Source: Acidimicrobiales bacterium (GTDB lineage: Bacteria > Actinomycetota > Acidimicrobiia > Acidimicrobiales > UBA8592). Taken from it: 64,000 nucleotides of DNA. Below are positions 61,485 through 64,000 of this stretch, piece by piece (within the stretch, counting starts at the first letter, position 1; every line of letters starts with the position of its first letter). The position numbers and the translations under genes are program-made. The stretch lies in NCBI GenBank assembly GCA_013912105.1, contig JACERY010000004.1, forward strand, positions 1 through 64,000. The letters are read 5' to 3'. Below the pieces are notes generated by a model. The model searched no databases and was not told the origin of the DNA. It saw only the letters and a program-made list of their open reading frames with translations.

Positions 61485-62657
61485 ATGCCGGAAGAGCTAA
61501 GAAGAGACGATATCAATAGATCCTTTTGGCGACCGACGAGTGCAGCAGCAGCGGCGATTACTGTAGTCGCCTTACCAGGTTTTCTTATAGGTGCTTATGC
61601 CCCAGAAATAAAGGAAGACCTATCCTTCGGAGATACAGAACTTGGGGCCTTATTAACTAGCGGGTATCTAATTTCAAGCATAGTTATGTCTACCGCAGGC
61701 GGAATAGCTGACAGGCGCGGGCCTCGTCTAGTCCTGCGTATAGGGGTAATTATTGCTTCACTCGCTGCTTTTCTTACCGGTCTGATTAGCAATACATACC
61801 TTCTGCTACTGATTTGCTTAGGGTTGAACCGTGTCGCTGAGGGCATAATTCAACCGGCAACAAACACTTTAATTTCAACTGGAGTAGCTCCGACTAGACA
61901 AGGAATTGCCATGGCTACTAAGCAGTCTGCCGTTCCTTTCTCAACAGCTCTAGCAGGGTTTGCGGTTCCAACCTTGGGATTATTCTTTGACTGGCGAGGA
62001 ACATTTCTCCTTGTTGCGTGCCTAGCGGTCCCCACTTGGTTACTTATCCCAAATATAAAAGTTTCGGAAACAAAAGAGTTTTCATCGAGAAGAGAAATGT
62101 GGGGTTCCAGACACTTACAAATCATTGCTGTAGCAGGTGCCTTTTCTGCCGCTGCAGTAGTAACAGTCGCTGGATTTCTGACTACTTCAGCAAAAAATGC
62201 CGGCTATAGCGAAAGTTCCGCCGGATTAATCCTTGGTCTCGGGGGGGTAGTCATGATCGCTGCAAGACTTAGTTGGGGTTTTCTTGCTGACCGTTTTAGC
62301 TTTAATCGGTTTAAGGCCGTAGCCATATCGCTTCTCACAGGTTCACTTGCTTTCATTTTATTTGCAATAGGTTCCAAAGCCACCATTCTTTTCGGAGCAC
62401 TATTTGTTTTCGGGATAGGTTGGTCATGGCCTGGACTTCTTCTATTAGGTGTAATTGAAGAACACCCTGAGGAACCAGGTGCTGCTACTGCAACACTGCA
62501 AACCAGTATCCGTCTTGGAGCGATGGTTGCCCCGTTAGGGTTTGGGCTTATAGCTGACTCTTACGGTTACGGGGCAGCTTGGATGTGTTCATTTGCTGCA
62601 ACGATACTTGGCAGTGTACTAATGCTGATCGCAAGTAAAGTTACTCAGAGTCGTTAA
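61485..62657 (+). CDS. MFS transporter, 12 helices, possible niacin permease
   Basis: Major-facilitator protein of 390 residues with about 12 membrane helices in two halves. Motif A-like loops are GGIADRRGPRLVLRIG (about 73-88) and GFLADRFSFNRFKAVAIS (second half). It begins with a 20-residue charged cytoplasmic end. The gene is divergent from pncB and shares the candidate NrtR operator region, so uptake of nicotinate or nicotinamide is a reasonable guess; the CynX/NimT-like general form neither proves nor excludes it. Its end overlaps the convergent rdgB gene by 17 bases. Confidence 0.88.
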   Translation: MPEELRRDDINRSFWRPTSAAAAAITVVALPGFLIGAYAPEIKEDLSFGDTELGALLTSGYLISSIVMSTAGGIADRRGPRLVLRIGVIIASLAAFLTGLISNTYLLLLICLGLNRVAEGIIQPATNTLISTGVAPTRQGIAMATKQSAVPFSTALAGFAVPTLGLFFDWRGTFLLVACLAVPTWLLIPNIKVSETKEFSSRREMWGSRHLQIIAVAGAFSAAAVVTVAGFLTTSAKNAGYSESSAGLILGLGGVVMIAARLSWGFLADRFSFNRFKAVAISLLTGSLAFILFAIGSKATILFGALFVFGIGWSWPGLLLLGVIEEHPEEPGAATATLQTSIRLGAMVAPLGFGLIADSYGYGAAWMCSFAATILGSVLMLIASKVTQSR

Positions 62658-63237
62658 AGGTAATGCTCAATTTTTCGTTTAAAGCTCGTAGAGCTTTACC
62701 CCTGTGACTAATTTGATTTTTTTCTTCATTTTCCATTTCACCAAAAGTTTTACCCTCGCCTTCATCAGGAAGAAATACAGCATCATATCCAAATCCCAAC
62801 TTGCCTACTGGGGCTTGTGTTATTCGACCTTCAGCGACTCCATGAGCAACCAATTCATTTCCGTCTGGCCACGCTACTAGGACAACTGTTCGAAATCTTG
62901 CAGTCCGCCCTTCGGTTGGAATTGGAATTAGATCTTTGAGAAGTTTCGTTACATTTTCTTGATCTGTGGCAAATTCTCCTGCATAACGAGCCGAATGAAC
63001 CCCCGGTCCCCCATTTAATGCATCTACTTCCAAACCTGTATCATCGGCTACCGCTGCGAGCCCTGTTGCTTTCATTATGGCATTGGCTTTTAATCTGGCA
63101 TTTCCGACTAAGTCGTCAGCATCTTCTACAACATCAGGAATATTCTTTGGGCGAGCAAGTAGTTCAACTGACTTAGAAAGAATCTCTTTAATTTCAGTAA
63201 ACTTGTCCAAATTAGCAGTTGCCGAAACAATGATCAT
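62641..63237 (-). CDS. rdgB: XTP/dITP diphosphatase
   Basis: House-cleaning nucleotidase that removes non-canonical purine nucleotides. The 198-residue protein has SATANLDKFTEIKEIL near the N terminus, VADDTGLEVDALNGGPGVHS with catalytic aspartate and the segment ARYAGE, GKLGFGYDAVFLPDEGEGKT and NQISHRGKAL. It starts one base after the rph stop, and rph-rdgB is a widely conserved pair. Confidence 0.95.
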   Translation of the reverse strand: MIIVSATANLDKFTEIKEILSKSVELLARPKNIPDVVEDADDLVGNARLKANAIMKATGLAAVADDTGLEVDALNGGPGVHSARYAGEFATDQENVTKLLKDLIPIPTEGRTARFRTVVLVAWPDGNELVAHGVAEGRITQAPVGKLGFGYDAVFLPDEGEGKTFGEMENEEKNQISHRGKALRALNEKLSITFNDSE

Positions 63238-63238
63238 T

Positions 63239-63964
63239 TTAAATATTCGGGGGTGTTTCGATTAATTCTTTCTGTAGCGATATGATCTCTCGAATTCCAT
63301 TTTCAGCCAGGCTCAAGAGAGCATCTAGTTCTTGTCTCGAAAAAGAAAATTTTTCTGCTGTTCCTTGTATCTCTATGAATTCCCCTGACTCTGTCATAAC
63401 AATATTCATATCCGTATCAGCTTTAGAGTCTTCCTCATATGGAAGGTCAAGTCTTGGCTCTCCGTGAATAATTCCAACCGAAACCGCTGCACAAGCCTCA
63501 ATTATCGGATGAAGCGACAGTTCACCCTTTGTCACTAAACGCGAGAGTGCATCATGGAGCGCCAGAAATCCGCCGCAGATTGAGGCTACTCTCGTTCCTC
63601 CATCAGCTTGAAGGACATCACAATCTACAGTTATTTGGCGTTCGCCTAACCTCTCCATATCGCACACCGCCCTTAGGGACCTTCCAATGAGACGCTGGAT
63701 CTCTTGTGTTCTTCCTTTAGGACCCTTAGTCTCTCTTCGAACTCGCTCAGGGGAAGACCCCGGAAGCATAGAATACTCCGCAGTGACCCAACCAGAGCCA
63801 GATCCTTTCATCCACCGAGGAACACTTTCATCCACCGATGCAGTACAAAGAACACTTGTGTTGCCAAATGTTACAAGCACTGAACCGTCAGCCATAGTTG
63901 TGAAGTCTCGGACAAATGTAATCGGCCTTAAGTCATCGTTTTTTCTATTATCTGATCTATCCAT
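63239..63964 (-). CDS. rph: Ribonuclease PH
   Basis: Phosphorolytic 3-prime exoribonuclease that trims tRNA precursors. The 241-residue hexameric-family protein has [58 protein letters not shown], the RNA-binding arginines in [31 protein letters not shown] and [21 protein letters not shown] lies about eight bases before ATG 63964. No gene starts in the last 36 bases of the window. Confidence 0.97.
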   Translation of the reverse strand: MDRSDNRKNDDLRPITFVRDFTTMADGSVLVTFGNTSVLCTASVDESVPRWMKGSGSGWVTAEYSMLPGSSPERVRRETKGPKGRTQEIQRLIGRSLRAVCDMERLGERQITVDCDVLQADGGTRVASICGGFLALHDALSRLVTKGELSLHPIIEACAAVSVGIIHGEPRLDLPYEEDSKADTDMNIVMTESGEFIEIQGTAEKFSFSRQELDALLSLAENGIREIISLQKELIETPPNI

Positions 63965-64000
63965 ACGAATTTTCCTTCCTAAAAGAATTTACACTTCGTA

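Noticed and set aside
1..64000. CRISPR arrays, insertion sequences, prophage, rRNA, integrase or attachment sites
   Set aside because: No regularly spaced repeats, transposase, integrase, capsid or rRNA sequence was seen; the region reads as core chromosome throughout.

Overview
The window is 64 kb of gene-dense, moderately AT-rich bacterial chromosome (about 40% G+C by eye). It carries 61 protein genes (one cut by the window edge) and one tRNA. There is no rRNA, insertion sequence, prophage or CRISPR array. No gene-free stretch exceeds about 170 bases. Gene content points to an actinobacterium: mycothiol ligase MshC, F420:NADP reductase, the phosphatidylinositol-mannoside set (PgsA, PatA-like, PimA-like), an InhA-type enoyl reductase, truncated haemoglobin GlbO, SepF and DivIVA-type division proteins, and the order alaS-ruvX-mltG-aroE-aroB-aroQ-pepP-efp. 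Low G+C together with very compact packing suggests an uncultured aquatic lineage such as Acidimicrobiia; that placement is inference.

Region 1 (1-35.3 kb) is almost entirely minus strand and housekeeping. Reading in the direction of transcription it runs mshC, thrS, HIT hydrolase, a small membrane protein, pgsA, patA-like, pimA-like, lemA with a degenerate M48 peptidase, pdxS-pdxT, yebC, ruvC-ruvA-ruvB, queA-tgt, yajC-secD-secF, apt, rel, a DivIVA-repeat protein, hisS-aspS, rarA, two small membrane proteins, alaS-ruvX-mltG, then aroE-aroB-aroQ-pepP-efp. The only plus-strand gene is a miniature SepF between rarA and aspS. These genes serve tRNA charging and modification, recombination repair, protein export, the stringent response, cell-wall and shikimate biosynthesis, and vitamin B6.

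Region 2 (35.3-50.5 kb) switches strand often. It holds npdG and fabI (divergent), a CNNM/CBS membrane pair, a heterodimeric ABC exporter with a third ATPase, thiamine pyrophosphokinase, a DHA2 drug exporter, a VOC protein, an SDR, an amidohydrolase, GlbO and a LOG phosphoribohydrolase. Region 3 (50.5-58.7 kb) carries menaquinone genes menE and menD-H-C, an FAD-linked oxidase, rpe, a lipoprotein, clpP and tRNA-Leu(UAG). Region 4 (58.7-64 kb) is an NAD-salvage cluster (NrtR-like Nudix regulator, pncA, pncB, and a divergent MFS transporter sharing a palindromic operator), then rdgB and rph.

Points deserving attention: a recurrent TANNNT box exactly 6 nt (twice 7 nt) before the start codon of sixteen genes, suggesting widespread leaderless transcription; a tRNA-guanine transglycosylase that has lost all three zinc cysteines; a LemA partner protease without its zinc ligands; a CNNM protein whose natural start codon reads ATA; a four-repeat DivIVA-type protein and a 75-residue SepF; and seven convergent gene pairs with no room for an intrinsic terminator.
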